Of a stretch of 10,289 nt of DNA, positions 1-7,024 are shown piece by piece (position 1 is the stretch's first letter; the number at the start of each line of letters is the position of its first letter). Where the stretch lies: contig PAMR01000019.1 of the NCBI GenBank assembly GCA_002708205.1, forward strand, positions 86,157 to 96,445, in the 5' to 3' direction. The translations under genes and the position numbers were made by a program. Below the pieces are notes generated by a model. The model worked only from the letters and a program-made list of their open reading frames with translations. It ran no database searches and was not told the origin of the DNA. Origin of the DNA: Gammaproteobacteria bacterium. GTDB lineage: Bacteria; Pseudomonadota; Gammaproteobacteria; Pseudomonadales; Azotimanducaceae.

Positions 1-176
1 GATGTATAAAACCAATCGATCCCCATGGGTATACCGAAATCAACTTCAAGAACAATCGCCAGTGCCGTGAAAACCACGGCGAGTCCACCTAGAATCCAGG
101 CAATGGGATAGCCGGTAAATACCAAACAAATAAAAGAAACGATCATACCCATGGCAAGAATTTCTGATCCTGTCAT
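1..176 (-). CDS. dctM: TRAP transporter large permease, DctM family (N-terminal 58 residues, cut by window edge)
   Basis: This is the start of the large membrane subunit that carries the sodium-driven transport path of a TRAP uptake system in the inner membrane. Translation from the ATG at 176 gives a hydrophobic N-terminus, MTGSEILAMGMIVSFICLVF, then TGYPIAWILGG near residues 20-30, the usual first helix and loop of DctM proteins. The family is normally about 430 residues, so only about one eighth is visible. The ATG overlaps the dctQ stop codon in an ATGA arrangement, which points to translational coupling. The short G-Y-P-I-A-W motif fits the DctM subgroup that pairs with TakP-like binding proteins. 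Identity rests on this fragment and on its position after dctP and dctQ. Confidence 0.88.
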   Translation of the reverse strand, partial: MTGSEILAMGMIVSFICLVFTGYPIAWILGGLAVVFTALAIVLEVDFGIPMGIDWFYT

Positions 177-709
177 GTCAATTCATCCGTATGGTTTTGC
201 GATAGGAAGGCCCACAAACGAGTAATACGAGCGCATATCCCCAACATTAAAAAAACAAATGCTCCAGTGAGTATGGACTTAAGTATCCAGCGATACGGAA
301 GCCCTCCAGGTGACTGGGAAATTTCGCCGACGGTCCAACTGTGCGCTACAAAAGACAAACTAAAAGAAAAAATTGACACGACAAACGGCAGCAATAACAA
401 GAGTGTTCCGTACATCTCTATCCAAACACGCGCACGGCTTGAAAGACCACTTGAAATCAAATCGATACGAATATGAGAGTCAGTCTTATACGCATAGACG
501 ATGGCCGTCAAAAAAGCGACCGAATTGATGTGCCATTGCAATTCTTCAAATTCGACCCGCCCTTCTCCAAACAAGTATCGTAATAACACATTAACGACGA
601 TAACGCTCAGCAGGATAACCCAAAGCCAGCTTAACGACCTACCTACCCGGACAATAACGCCATCTACAATTCGAGAAAAAGTGGTATCAGGTAGCTCCAT
701 GTTATCCAT
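173..709 (-). CDS. dctQ: TRAP transporter small permease, DctQ family
   Basis: This is the small four-helix membrane subunit that joins DctM in the TRAP permease complex. The 178-residue length is typical. Four hydrophobic segments lie at about residues 26-47, 61-75, 98-122 and 143-165. An acidic pair sits in the EELQWH motif (about 54-59), and an S-P-G-G-L-P-Y-R-W signature (about 132-140) precedes the last helix; both are common in DctQ proteins of carboxylate and mannitol/chloroaromatic-type TRAP systems. The start at 709 is chosen over a second ATG at 700 because AGGAG (719-723) lies 9 nt upstream of it, inside the end of dctP. Only 3 nt separate it from dctP, and its stop overlaps dctM. 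Confidence 0.93.
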   Translation of the reverse strand: MDNMELPDTTFSRIVDGVIVRVGRSLSWLWVILLSVIVVNVLLRYLFGEGRVEFEELQWHINSVAFLTAIVYAYKTDSHIRIDLISSGLSSRARVWIEMYGTLLLLLPFVVSIFSFSLSFVAHSWTVGEISQSPGGLPYRWILKSILTGAFVFLMLGICARITRLWAFLSQNHTDELT

Positions 710-712
710 CTA

Positions 713-1816
713 TCATAGCTCCTTGGATGGATAAGCTAGTTTTCTCCACACGGCATAAGTTTGTTGAAATGCTCTTTGAGATTGAAGTACCTCAGCAAAA
801 TCTACATCCTTAGCCGCCTCTTCATCTAGTACGACTTTAGTTGTTGACCGAAGCAGGGATAGCAAATCATCGGGTAACACATTAGCCGTAACACCGATGG
901 ACGGAAAGTTTTCAATAACTGCCCCTTGGACTGCTTCAGTCAGCCCAAGATGCCGTGCAGTAGCTGCAGTGCACAGACCCTCCAATAGTCGCTGATCCCC
1001 CGGAGACATCTCGTTCCAGACGCCAAGATTCACAACAAGATGCGAGGCACTAAAGGGCTGATGCCAGCCTGGAAAGTAATTGTATTTAGCAATACGCGCA
1101 AACCCCAGTGCTTGGTCTGTAATAGGCTGTGAATATTCCGTTGCATCAATAACACCTGTTTCTAGGGCCTGAAAAATCTCGCCGGACGGGAGCATCGTAA
1201 TGGATGCTCCTATCCTCTGAAGAACCTTACCTCCAATACCTGCAAATCGAATTTTTAATCCGTTAATGTCATCTGCGGTTTCAATCGGCTGTCGAAACCA
1301 TCCTGCAGTTTCTGGCCCAGATATCCCACACAGCAGGGGTTTCATGTTGTGTTCAGCATAGATCCTTGAAGCTAAATTCTGCCCTTCGTCAAAGAACCAC
1401 CATCCAATATAAGCCCAAGGATCCAGACCAAAAGGTGTTGCACCAAACAATGCTGAAGCTGGAATTTTCCCTTGGTCGTAGCCCAACCAAGTGTGCCCAG
1501 CGGGAACTTTACGTTCTCGAACTGCATCTGTAACAGCAAATGCTGGCACCATTTCACCTGGTTCATATATATCTATCAGAAAAGCGCCTGAACTCGCCCG
1601 TTCCACAGATTCAGCCAACCAAAGGGGCGTCTCTCCACCACCAGGCAGATTACTGGGCGAAGACAGTGGCATACGCCACTTAGCTCGTACCGCGATTTCC
1701 GATGCCACAAGATTGATTGATTGATTTGTTCCTACCGGCCTAATGGCTAGTGTAGCGACAATTCCTACAAGAAAAGCTGTTGAAACTGCGAAGATAACCG
1801 ATCGTTTTGAAAACAT
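713..1816 (-). CDS. dctP: TRAP transporter periplasmic solute-binding protein, TakP/lactate-binding-like DctP family
   Basis: This protein captures the solute outside the inner membrane and delivers it to DctQM. A basic N-terminus (F-S-K-R) is followed by a hydrophobic segment at residues 7-24, a signal peptide or anchor for periplasmic export. The mature part matches the DctP7/TakP subgroup: a Lys-Trp-Arg-Met start near 46-49, G-H-T at 107-109, W173-F174-R175 (Arg for the carboxylate), K-I-R-F-A-G-I-G-G near 188-196, SGEIFQALETGVIDATE at 211-227 and Y-N-Y-F-P-G-W-H at 245-252. Characterised members bind pyruvate, other 2-oxo acids or calcium lactate, so a small carboxylate is the likely ligand. 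Tyr228 and Gln253 stand where I recall Trp and Glu in TakP, so ligand choice may differ. The start at 1816 has only a weak GAG upstream. It lies 29 nt after the aldo/keto reductase gene. Confidence 0.93.
   Translation of the reverse strand: MFSKRSVIFAVSTAFLVGIVATLAIRPVGTNQSINLVASEIAVRAKWRMPLSSPSNLPGGGETPLWLAESVERASSGAFLIDIYEPGEMVPAFAVTDAVRERKVPAGHTWLGYDQGKIPASALFGATPFGLDPWAYIGWWFFDEGQNLASRIYAEHNMKPLLCGISGPETAGWFRQPIETADDINGLKIRFAGIGGKVLQRIGASITMLPSGEIFQALETGVIDATEYSQPITDQALGFARIAKYNYFPGWHQPFSASHLVVNLGVWNEMSPGDQRLLEGLCTAATARHLGLTEAVQGAVIENFPSIGVTANVLPDDLLSLLRSTTKVVLDEEAAKDVDFAEVLQSQRAFQQTYAVWRKLAYPSKEL
719..723 (-). promoter_or_regulatory. Ribosome binding site of dctQ
   Basis: AGGAG on the minus strand lies 9 nt before the ATG at 709. 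It is formed by the Lys-Glu codons near the end of dctP, so dctQ translation is likely coupled to dctP. It decides the dctQ start in favour of 709 over 700. Confidence 0.75.
1711..1726. repeat. Tetranucleotide tandem repeat (GATT)x4 inside dctP
   Basis: Four exact copies of GATT (AATC on the coding strand) encode residues 31-36 (N-Q-S-I-N-L), just after the signal segment of the TRAP binding protein. The unit is not a multiple of three, so gain or loss of one copy would frameshift the protein close to its start. Tracts of this kind act as phase-variation switches in some bacteria, but four copies is short and may be chance. Confidence 0.6.
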
Positions 1817-1845
1817 TTATGATCCGCTCGTACCAAAAATTATAA

Positions 1846-2853
1846 TCAGGTTGCTTGCTCAGCATCCGTGTATGTTGGAACTCCCTCTTCCTCAAAGATA
1901 CGGTCGATCTGCTCTCGTTCACTATCGAGCAGTCTCCAATCAGCTGCTGCTACGTTCTCGACTAATTCTTTTTCGTTACGCATACCAACCAAACCAACAC
2001 TCACTGCCTTTTGTCCCAGTAACCATGCCAACGCGAGCTGTGGGACTGATTTCCCATGATCTGCTGCAAATGTTTTTAAGCGCTCGACCACCTTCAATTC
2101 CCTGAGGAAATCTTCGTGTTCAAATAAAGGCAATCCAAACGCTTTACCACTACTGCGCCAATCCCAGTCGACAAAGGTAGTCTCTGGAGTAAGCGCACCT
2201 GATAGGAGACCAAATCCCAAGCTTCCATAGGCCATATAGCCAATTCCTTGGCTCTCGCAAAAAGGTAATACTCCATTCTCAACACGTCGGTCAAACATAT
2301 GGTAACCGACTTGATTTGCCGTCAAATGTCCATACTGCTCACAGGCTTCCATCATTTCTACATTGTAATTCGACACGCCATAATGACGAATTTTTCCGGA
2401 TGCCTTGAGTTGCTCTAAGGCTTCCATCGTGTCTTCATGCTTCGTTTTATGATCAGGCCAGTGAATGAGCAACAGGTCAAGGTAATCGGTACCAAGTCTC
2501 TGCAAGCAACCCTCGGTCCGCTTTATGACATGATCAGGAGACGCGTCTCGACCCGTTACAGCGGAGGACCCGCTCTTGCTGCCCGAATCGTCGTAGGTAA
2601 ATCCAACCTTAGTCACCAACACTATGTCTTGCCGATGCGTACCAAGGCCTTTAGCTAAAAGCTCTTCGGACGTGTATGGACCATAGACCTCAGCTGTGTC
2701 GTATAGCGTGATTCCGTGATCAATAGCCATCTCAACAGCGCGTACAGCATCTCGGACATCTATTTCACCATACTGTGTCGTGCCCATTTCCCACGTACCA
2801 AACCCGATCGACGAACATTCCAGATCAGTGTTTCCAAAATATCGATTTTCCAT
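1846..2853 (-). CDS. NADP(H)-dependent aldo/keto reductase
   Basis: This is a cytoplasmic (alpha/beta)8-barrel oxidoreductase that interconverts aldehydes or ketones and alcohols with NADP(H). The catalytic tetrad is complete: Asp52 and Tyr57 in the D-T-A-E-V-Y-G block, Lys82 in V-T-K-V, and His131 in L-L-I-H-W. G-V-S-N-Y at 159-163 is the usual strand-6 motif, and a C-terminal G-M-R-N-E-K block fits the cofactor phosphate site. The 335-residue length is normal for bacterial members of the YajO/Tas/voltage-channel-beta type. The start at 2853 has AGGGGG 4 nt upstream and GGAG 11 nt upstream. It is the first gene of the operon that continues into dctPQM, suggesting that the imported solute or a product of it carries a carbonyl or alcohol. 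The substrate cannot be read from sequence. Confidence 0.93.
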   Translation of the reverse strand: MENRYFGNTDLECSSIGFGTWEMGTTQYGEIDVRDAVRAVEMAIDHGITLYDTAEVYGPYTSEELLAKGLGTHRQDIVLVTKVGFTYDDSGSKSGSSAVTGRDASPDHVIKRTEGCLQRLGTDYLDLLLIHWPDHKTKHEDTMEALEQLKASGKIRHYGVSNYNVEMMEACEQYGHLTANQVGYHMFDRRVENGVLPFCESQGIGYMAYGSLGFGLLSGALTPETTFVDWDWRSSGKAFGLPLFEHEDFLRELKVVERLKTFAADHGKSVPQLALAWLLGQKAVSVGLVGMRNEKELVENVAAADWRLLDSEREQIDRIFEEEGVPTYTDAEQAT

Positions 2854-2958
2854 ATTTCCCCCTACTCCATCTATTTAATCCTAACGCCACATTATTTGCG
2901 TCAGAATTGTTATACAACGCATACTCTCACTAATCTCATTGAGTACTTCAAATAGATA
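2854..2958. promoter_or_regulatory. Divergent control region between the reductase-TRAP operon and the MFS gene
   Basis: These 105 AT-rich bases must hold the promoters for both the leftward reductase-TRAP operon and the rightward MFS gene, unless the left operon is read from elsewhere. For the MFS gene a plausible sigma-70 pair is TTGCGT (2896-2901) and CATACT (2920-2925), 18 nt apart. No convincing pair was found for the leftward direction, although TATAAC occurs on the minus strand at 2909-2914. A looser inverted repeat, TAACGC (2882-2887) and GCGTCA (2898-2903), matches at five of six positions. Sharing one region suggests the two transport systems are controlled together. Confidence 0.55.
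2907..2917. promoter_or_regulatory. Candidate repressor operator, GntR-like inverted repeat
   Basis: TTGT-TAT-ACAA is a perfect 4-bp inverted repeat around a 3-nt centre. It resembles the T-x-G-T...A-C-x-A operators of GntR/FadR-type regulators, which often control TRAP and carboxylate catabolic genes. It lies between the proposed -35 and -10 of the MFS promoter and overlaps a TATAAC on the other strand, so a bound protein could shut off both directions. No regulator gene is present in the window, and a short palindrome of this size can occur by chance. Confidence 0.4.
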
Positions 2959-4188
2959 GTGATTAACCAGCACAACCCACGATCCGGCCAAGATCCATTG
3001 TATGGATGGCTCATGGTATTCATTGTTTTTTCCTTAAGTTCTCTGTCATTTGGGGCCCTTGGGTCGATATCGGTATTTCTCAAACCACTAGCAGCAGAAT
3101 TTGGTTGGACGCGTGGTCAAACATCGTTCGGCTATAGTGCGATTGCATTTTCATCAGCCATTTTTGGAATCTTTTGGGGATTCTTGGCGGATCGATTCGG
3201 AACCAGATGGTTTGGCCTAATCGGTGCCATCGTGATGGTGATGGCTTTGTACTTTCTAAGCGGCCAATCAAGCCTTTTGCACTTTTACGGTTTCTATTTC
3301 CTGTTTGGGGCTTTCGGTAATGCCATCATCGCGACACCACTGTTCGCTAACGTTGGTTTTTGGTTTTCCCATCGTCCAGGACTTGCACTTGGAATCACTG
3401 CTGCAGGGGGAGCATTCGGACAGGGAGTTGTACCCTACTTTGTTGGATCAATGATAGAAGCCGAAGGGTGGCGAAGTGCGTATACCTCCATGGCTGTCTT
3501 TTACGGAATAATAGCCATCCCCCTATCGCTAATGATCCGAGAGTCACCTCTTCGTGAACGCGCCCGGATATCACCTACTCCAGTGCCCTCAGGCTTCGTC
3601 CTGTCAGAAAAAGAAGTAGTCATTTGGATAAGTATCGCTGTGCTTTTCTGTTGCAACTGCATGTCTGTTCCAATTGTTCATTTAGTGCCCTTGTTGACCG
3701 ACAGCGGACACAGCTTAGAGACCGCCACACAAGTACTGATGGTTCTTATGTTAGCGGGAGTTGCTGGTCGTATTTTTGGTGGAAAGTTAGGCGATTCCAT
3801 AGGCGCTTTACCCGCGTATTTCTTCATGTCTTTAGGTCAAACTGTTTTCGTTTTCTGGTTTCCTCACATCCTCCCACTAACAGGTCTATACGCACTTGCT
3901 GTTGTTTTTGGTTTTACCTATTCGGGGGTAATGTCAAGCATCCTCGTATGCACTCGCACAATGGTTAGCCCAGGTTTTGCCGCTCGAGCAATGAGCATCA
4001 CATCTTTTTTTGGATGGAGCGGCATGGCCCTAGGAGGACTTATCGGTGGAATCTTCTATGATTTCACAGGGAACTACTTTGGATCTTATTCATTCGCTTC
4101 TATAGCAGGAATAATCAACTTGCTCGTTCTCATGTTATTTTGGCGTCGAACCAGCAGAGCCACCAAAATGGTTACCCATCCAATCTAA
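2959..4188 (+). CDS. MFS transporter, monocarboxylate-transporter-like
   Basis: This is an inner-membrane carrier of 409 residues with about 12 hydrophobic segments, the usual size for the superfamily. The N-terminal YGW motif (15-17), F-L-K-P-L-A-A-E-F-G-W-T-R-G-Q (40-54) and motif A, G-F-L-A-D-R-F-G-T-R (74-83), are typical of the MCT/oxalate-formate branch. A second motif-A-like G-G-K-L-G-D occurs at the start of the second half. The start is GTG at 2959: a stop codon lies 4 nt before it, and the next ATG is at residue 19, inside the first helix. No good ribosome binding site precedes it, so a downstream TTG at residue 14 remains possible. Its placement between a TRAP operon and an oxidative operon suggests movement of a related carboxylate or export of a product. 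Direction of transport and substrate are unknown. Confidence 0.93.
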   Translation: MINQHNPRSGQDPLYGWLMVFIVFSLSSLSFGALGSISVFLKPLAAEFGWTRGQTSFGYSAIAFSSAIFGIFWGFLADRFGTRWFGLIGAIVMVMALYFLSGQSSLLHFYGFYFLFGAFGNAIIATPLFANVGFWFSHRPGLALGITAAGGAFGQGVVPYFVGSMIEAEGWRSAYTSMAVFYGIIAIPLSLMIRESPLRERARISPTPVPSGFVLSEKEVVIWISIAVLFCCNCMSVPIVHLVPLLTDSGHSLETATQVLMVLMLAGVAGRIFGGKLGDSIGALPAYFFMSLGQTVFVFWFPHILPLTGLYALAVVFGFTYSGVMSSILVCTRTMVSPGFAARAMSITSFFGWSGMALGGLIGGIFYDFTGNYFGSYSFASIAGIINLLVLMLFWRRTSRATKMVTHPI

Positions 4189-4571
4189 TCGGCTCTAACG
4201 GAAGAGTCAGTCGATCCTCGTTGACCATCGGCGTAATACCACCGTCCATTTAGCTTCACGAATCGACTAATTTCATGAAGTCGTGTTGCACGACCATTCT
4301 TTTTATAGCGCGCTACAAATTCCACGGTACCGCTTACGAGATCGCAATCATCTCGTATCACTCTTAGCCCCACCCATTGCAATTGTTGTAAGGTAAATTT
4401 AGTCGGTCGCGTCTGAGAAAGCCATGTATCTAACAGGTATCGTGAATTACCTTCGACATAGGCCGTATAACGGGATCGCATAAGCGCCACAGGTGTAGCG
4501 GCACTCATTTTCGCCTCTATCAGTGGTCCACAGCAGTCATCTCGATGAAACTGACTACCACATGGGCACAT
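4185..4571 (-). CDS. ychJ: YchJ-family protein with N-terminal SEC-C zinc motif
   Basis: This is a 128-residue member of the YchJ (UPF0225) family, whose biochemical role is unknown. The SEC-C zinc-binding motif is at the extreme N-terminus: Cys2, Cys4, Cys13 and Cys14 in C-P-C-G-S-(x)6-C-C. The family core follows: A-L-M-R-S-R-Y-T-A-Y (29-38), L-L-D-T-W (46-50), and R-F-V-K-L-N-G-R-W-Y-Y-A-D-G (103-116). E. coli YchJ is longer because of a second SEC-C motif at its C-terminus; this one lacks it, as do many homologues. The ATG at 4571 shares one base with the TGA of the FAD gene (TGATG), a classic coupling arrangement. The reading frame is open upstream, but starting there would bury the zinc motif. 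Its 3' end overlaps the convergent MFS gene by 4 nt. Confidence 0.9.
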   Translation of the reverse strand: MCPCGSQFHRDDCCGPLIEAKMSAATPVALMRSRYTAYVEGNSRYLLDTWLSQTRPTKFTLQQLQWVGLRVIRDDCDLVSGTVEFVARYKKNGRATRLHEISRFVKLNGRWYYADGQRGSTDSSVRAD

Positions 4572-5800
4572 CAAAGTTCCTCTGCGGCAATCGATTCGAC
4601 TACTGCCAACGCAGACAGATACGCACTTTGGAGATTGTTTGATCCTTGGACATATGAACCAGCAAACCACAATCCTAATCGTCCTTGTAATCGGGCCAAT
4701 TTTTTTTGGGCACCAACAAATGACGCGTCCATAATAGGCACAGAATAGGATCTTTGCTTAATTAAGCCATCCGGACGGTCTCCATCTTCGAACAACCAGC
4801 TTCTAAAAATAGAAATAGGCAACTCGTTATATTGAGAACACCAAACTGTCATTTGACAACGATCGGCTGATCGAACGATGTTAAAGGAAGACCAATGAGC
4901 TGGGTTTCTTGGCATCCATGTAGAGTCGGTATGCAAAGCGACACGACGCGATTGAACATTGAACTGTTCCAGAACTCGTTTTGGTTGGCCACTCCAGGGC
5001 AGATTCGGTAACAATCGAGCACTTTCAGCAGGTGGGCATGCCATCACCACGTAATCAGCGTGTACAGTCACCACATCGCTGCTCACATCAAAACCATCGT
5101 TACTATGCCGGATTGCAACGACGGGTTTTGTGCCGACTATATTGACTTCCAATCGATCAAGAATACTGTCAATTAACTGGCGGAAACCGCCTTCTAACCT
5201 ATAGTAGTCCCTAACCATTCGAACCGGTCCCGTGATGCCTTGCATGCCGAAGGCCTGGCCGATTTGATATTCCTCCCCCTCTTGCAAATTACATCCATTT
5301 ATTGCCGAGATTAGATCTAATACAAGATTACGGCCGCGGACGCTTTGCGCCCAATCCAAAGCTGAAATATTGGGTTGTTCATGAACCAACCTTCGAATCT
5401 CGCGATTCAGGCCAATGACTTCTTTTAATACCTCTCTATTATCTTCCTGCAGACTCAAACCTAGCCGTCGAAAAGTCATCGGCGCATTGTATTGGACTTC
5501 ATCCAACCCCCTCATAATCATCAGAGAAGGATTCACCCAGCAAACTTTGTCCGTAAGACTTAGTTCAGAGATTAAATTCATTAACTGAGGTTGAGCATGA
5601 GAAGACACCATCTGGGTATTTGGTTCGACTTGGTATTCTTGGGCGCTAGACGATGTGGTAATCGCGTCAATTTGACCACCAAGACGCGGTGAAGATTCCA
5701 TAACCGTCACCCGAAAAGCATCCTGTAGTTTCCAGGCCGTTACTAAACCGGCCAATCCACCACCAACGACAACTACATGTTTTGCATGATGGTTAGCCAA
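4571..5800 (-). CDS. FAD-dependent oxidoreductase, amine-oxidase/COG2907-like fold
   Basis: This is a flavoprotein of 409 residues with an N-terminal Rossmann dinucleotide site: V-V-V-G-G-G-L-A-G-L at 10-19, then the acidic M-E-S-S-P-R-L-G-G at 34-42. The C-terminal flavin-binding segment is also present: L-W-F-A-G-S-Y then Y-L-S-A-L-A-V at about 377-400. The block L-H-T-D-S-T-W-M-P (289-297) with W-S-S-F-N downstream resembles the COG2907 group of predicted NAD/FAD-binding proteins; some relatives act as lipid or carotenoid-type desaturases. The reaction here is unknown: C-N or C-C desaturation are both possible. The start is TTG at 5800; no ATG or GTG lies between the upstream in-frame stop and the Rossmann motif. 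Only a distant AAAGG precedes it. It sits 51 nt after the OYE gene and is coupled to ychJ. An A8 run occurs at residues 365-367. Confidence 0.88.
   Translation of the reverse strand: MANHHAKHVVVVGGGLAGLVTAWKLQDAFRVTVMESSPRLGGQIDAITTSSSAQEYQVEPNTQMVSSHAQPQLMNLISELSLTDKVCWVNPSLMIMRGLDEVQYNAPMTFRRLGLSLQEDNREVLKEVIGLNREIRRLVHEQPNISALDWAQSVRGRNLVLDLISAINGCNLQEGEEYQIGQAFGMQGITGPVRMVRDYYRLEGGFRQLIDSILDRLEVNIVGTKPVVAIRHSNDGFDVSSDVVTVHADYVVMACPPAESARLLPNLPWSGQPKRVLEQFNVQSRRVALHTDSTWMPRNPAHWSSFNIVRSADRCQMTVWCSQYNELPISIFRSWLFEDGDRPDGLIKQRSYSVPIMDASFVGAQKKLARLQGRLGLWFAGSYVQGSNNLQSAYLSALAVVESIAAEEL
4700..4707 (-). other. In-frame poly-A slippery site (A8) near the end of the FAD gene
   Basis: On the coding strand the codons CAA-AAA-AAA (Gln365, Lys366, Lys367) contain A-AAA-AAA in exactly the zero-frame phase used by X-XXY-YYZ slippery heptamers. 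The -1 frame after this point is open through the rest of the FAD gene and is the same frame as ychJ. A slip would therefore give a protein with FAD residues 1-367 fused through about 43 extra residues to the whole YchJ protein. No clear stimulatory stem-loop or well-placed internal Shine-Dalgarno was seen, so function is unproven. Confidence 0.5.
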
Positions 5801-5851
5801 TCTGTTTCGAGATACCTTTCACTAGCATTTTGATTATAACTACAAACATCT

Positions 5852-6934
5852 TTACCCATGCTCGCCTTCCACAAACCCTTCCCAACCCTCCATGTATTGG
5901 ATAAATGCTTCCGACAATCCTTCAGCCTCCAAGTACGATCGGGATACCGGCACAGTAACTGGTTCAAACCTAGTATTGGCTTTATAGCGATTCGGAAAAT
6001 CGTGATGAAGTATCGCCGCTCTACCTAACATAACCCAATCGACCCCTTGGTCCATGACTCGCTCAGCGTGTTCTGGAGTTTGAATTTGACCGGCCACACC
6101 GAGCTTCGTATTGCCACGCTCAAGGCACGTAAAACACTCTATCAGTGATTCGCCGAAACCTCTTTCAGCGGGCTCCTTAAAAACATCCCATAGCGACATG
6201 TCAAGGAAATCTATATCTCCCGTTATCATGAGTAACTCCGCCACCTGCATTGTCTCGGCTAATTTCATCCCAAAGCGCTCCGGAGACAATCGGACCCCCA
6301 CCTGAAAATCCGGACGACATCTTTCTCGAATTCCTCGAATAATTTCAAACAAAATTCGATATCGACCCTCTATACCGCCACCAAACTCATCTTGTCTTCG
6401 ATTCGTTTCAGCACTAAAAAACTGACAGAGCAAATAGCCATGAGCACCATGTAACTCTACCCCATCGAAACCGGATATTTGCGCCCGATAGGCTGCTTCT
6501 ACAAAATCTGTGACAACGTCATGGACTTCCGATGTCTCCAAGGCTCTGGATCCGGTTTCCATATCGACCGATGGACAAACTGGCACTTCTCCAATGATAT
6601 CTGGAGGTGACCGCATTCCAGCATGATGCAATTGGACTATCGCTACACTTGATCGCTTGTGAATGGCATTTGAAAGCCGAGTTAGCCCCTCTATATGTTT
6701 ATCCGACCATATGCCCAATTGACCAGAAAATCCCTTCCCATTGGGCTGTACATGTGCTGCGCAAGTCATCGTCAAGCCAAACCCGCCGACAGCTCTCATA
6801 ACCAACCAATGGAGCTCTTCCGGCGACAAGGTACCATCCTCAAAACTCTGGGAATTGGTTAAAGGCGCCAACATAAAACGATTTTTCATTTCAGGACCAC
6901 GCGAAAAAACTAACGGGTCGAGCAGTCTTGCCAT
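5852..6934 (-). CDS. Old Yellow Enzyme-like NADH:flavin (FMN) oxidoreductase
   Basis: This is a single-domain TIM-barrel FMN enzyme of 360 residues; it lacks the C-terminal iron-sulfur/FAD extension of the larger enoate-reductase/TMADH type. Visible motifs are K-N-R-F-M-L-A-P-L-T-N (17-27), the FMN-binding Q101-L-H-H-A-G, V-E-L-H162-G-A-H165-G-Y-L-L with the two active-site histidines, N-R-R-Q-D-E-F-G-G (178-186), V-R-L-S-P-E-R (214-220) and a phosphate-site G-R-A-A-I near 304-308. Family members reduce activated C=C bonds or, in some catabolic clusters, take part in demethylation. The ATG at 6934 precedes the conserved N-terminus by the normal distance but has only a weak AGG 12 nt upstream. 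It is separated by 90 nt from the PhyH-like gene and by 51 nt from the FAD gene. The substrate is not evident. Confidence 0.92.
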   Translation of the reverse strand: MARLLDPLVFSRGPEMKNRFMLAPLTNSQSFEDGTLSPEELHWLVMRAVGGFGLTMTCAAHVQPNGKGFSGQLGIWSDKHIEGLTRLSNAIHKRSSVAIVQLHHAGMRSPPDIIGEVPVCPSVDMETGSRALETSEVHDVVTDFVEAAYRAQISGFDGVELHGAHGYLLCQFFSAETNRRQDEFGGGIEGRYRILFEIIRGIRERCRPDFQVGVRLSPERFGMKLAETMQVAELLMITGDIDFLDMSLWDVFKEPAERGFGESLIECFTCLERGNTKLGVAGQIQTPEHAERVMDQGVDWVMLGRAAILHHDFPNRYKANTRFEPVTVPVSRSYLEAEGLSEAFIQYMEGWEGFVEGEHG

Positions 6935-7024
6935 AGCGATTAGATGCCTAAAAAGATGAGACTTTAAGCTGAAGCATTAGTGTAGATCACTCACTTATTT
7001 GTTCTGTCTGTTATTTTCTGATCC

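Noticed and set aside
1743..2105. 120-residue open frame on the plus strand across the dctP/reductase junction
   Set aside because: It lies fully antisense to two well-supported genes, has no recognisable domain and no ribosome binding site.
3624..3968. 114-residue open frame on the plus strand inside the MFS gene
   Set aside because: It is a shifted-frame reading of the MFS coding sequence with a composition (Cys, Arg, Ser rich) typical of such shadows.
4191..4208. Stem-loop GGCTCT/AGAGTC after the MFS stop as an intrinsic terminator
   Set aside because: The stem is short, includes a G-U pair, and no T tract follows on the plus strand; it also lies in the ychJ coding sequence.
4572..4670. 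N-terminal extension of ychJ from a GTG at 4670, giving a Cys-rich 161-residue protein
   Set aside because: The SEC-C motif of the family starts at the extreme N-terminus, which matches the ATG at 4571, and TGATG coupling with the FAD gene supports that start. The extra residues are the FAD C-terminal coding sequence read in another frame.
6946..6969. AT-rich imperfect stem-loop just upstream of the OYE gene as an attenuator or terminator
   Set aside because: The stem is weak with wobble pairs, has no following U tract, and the genes on both sides appear to belong to one operon.
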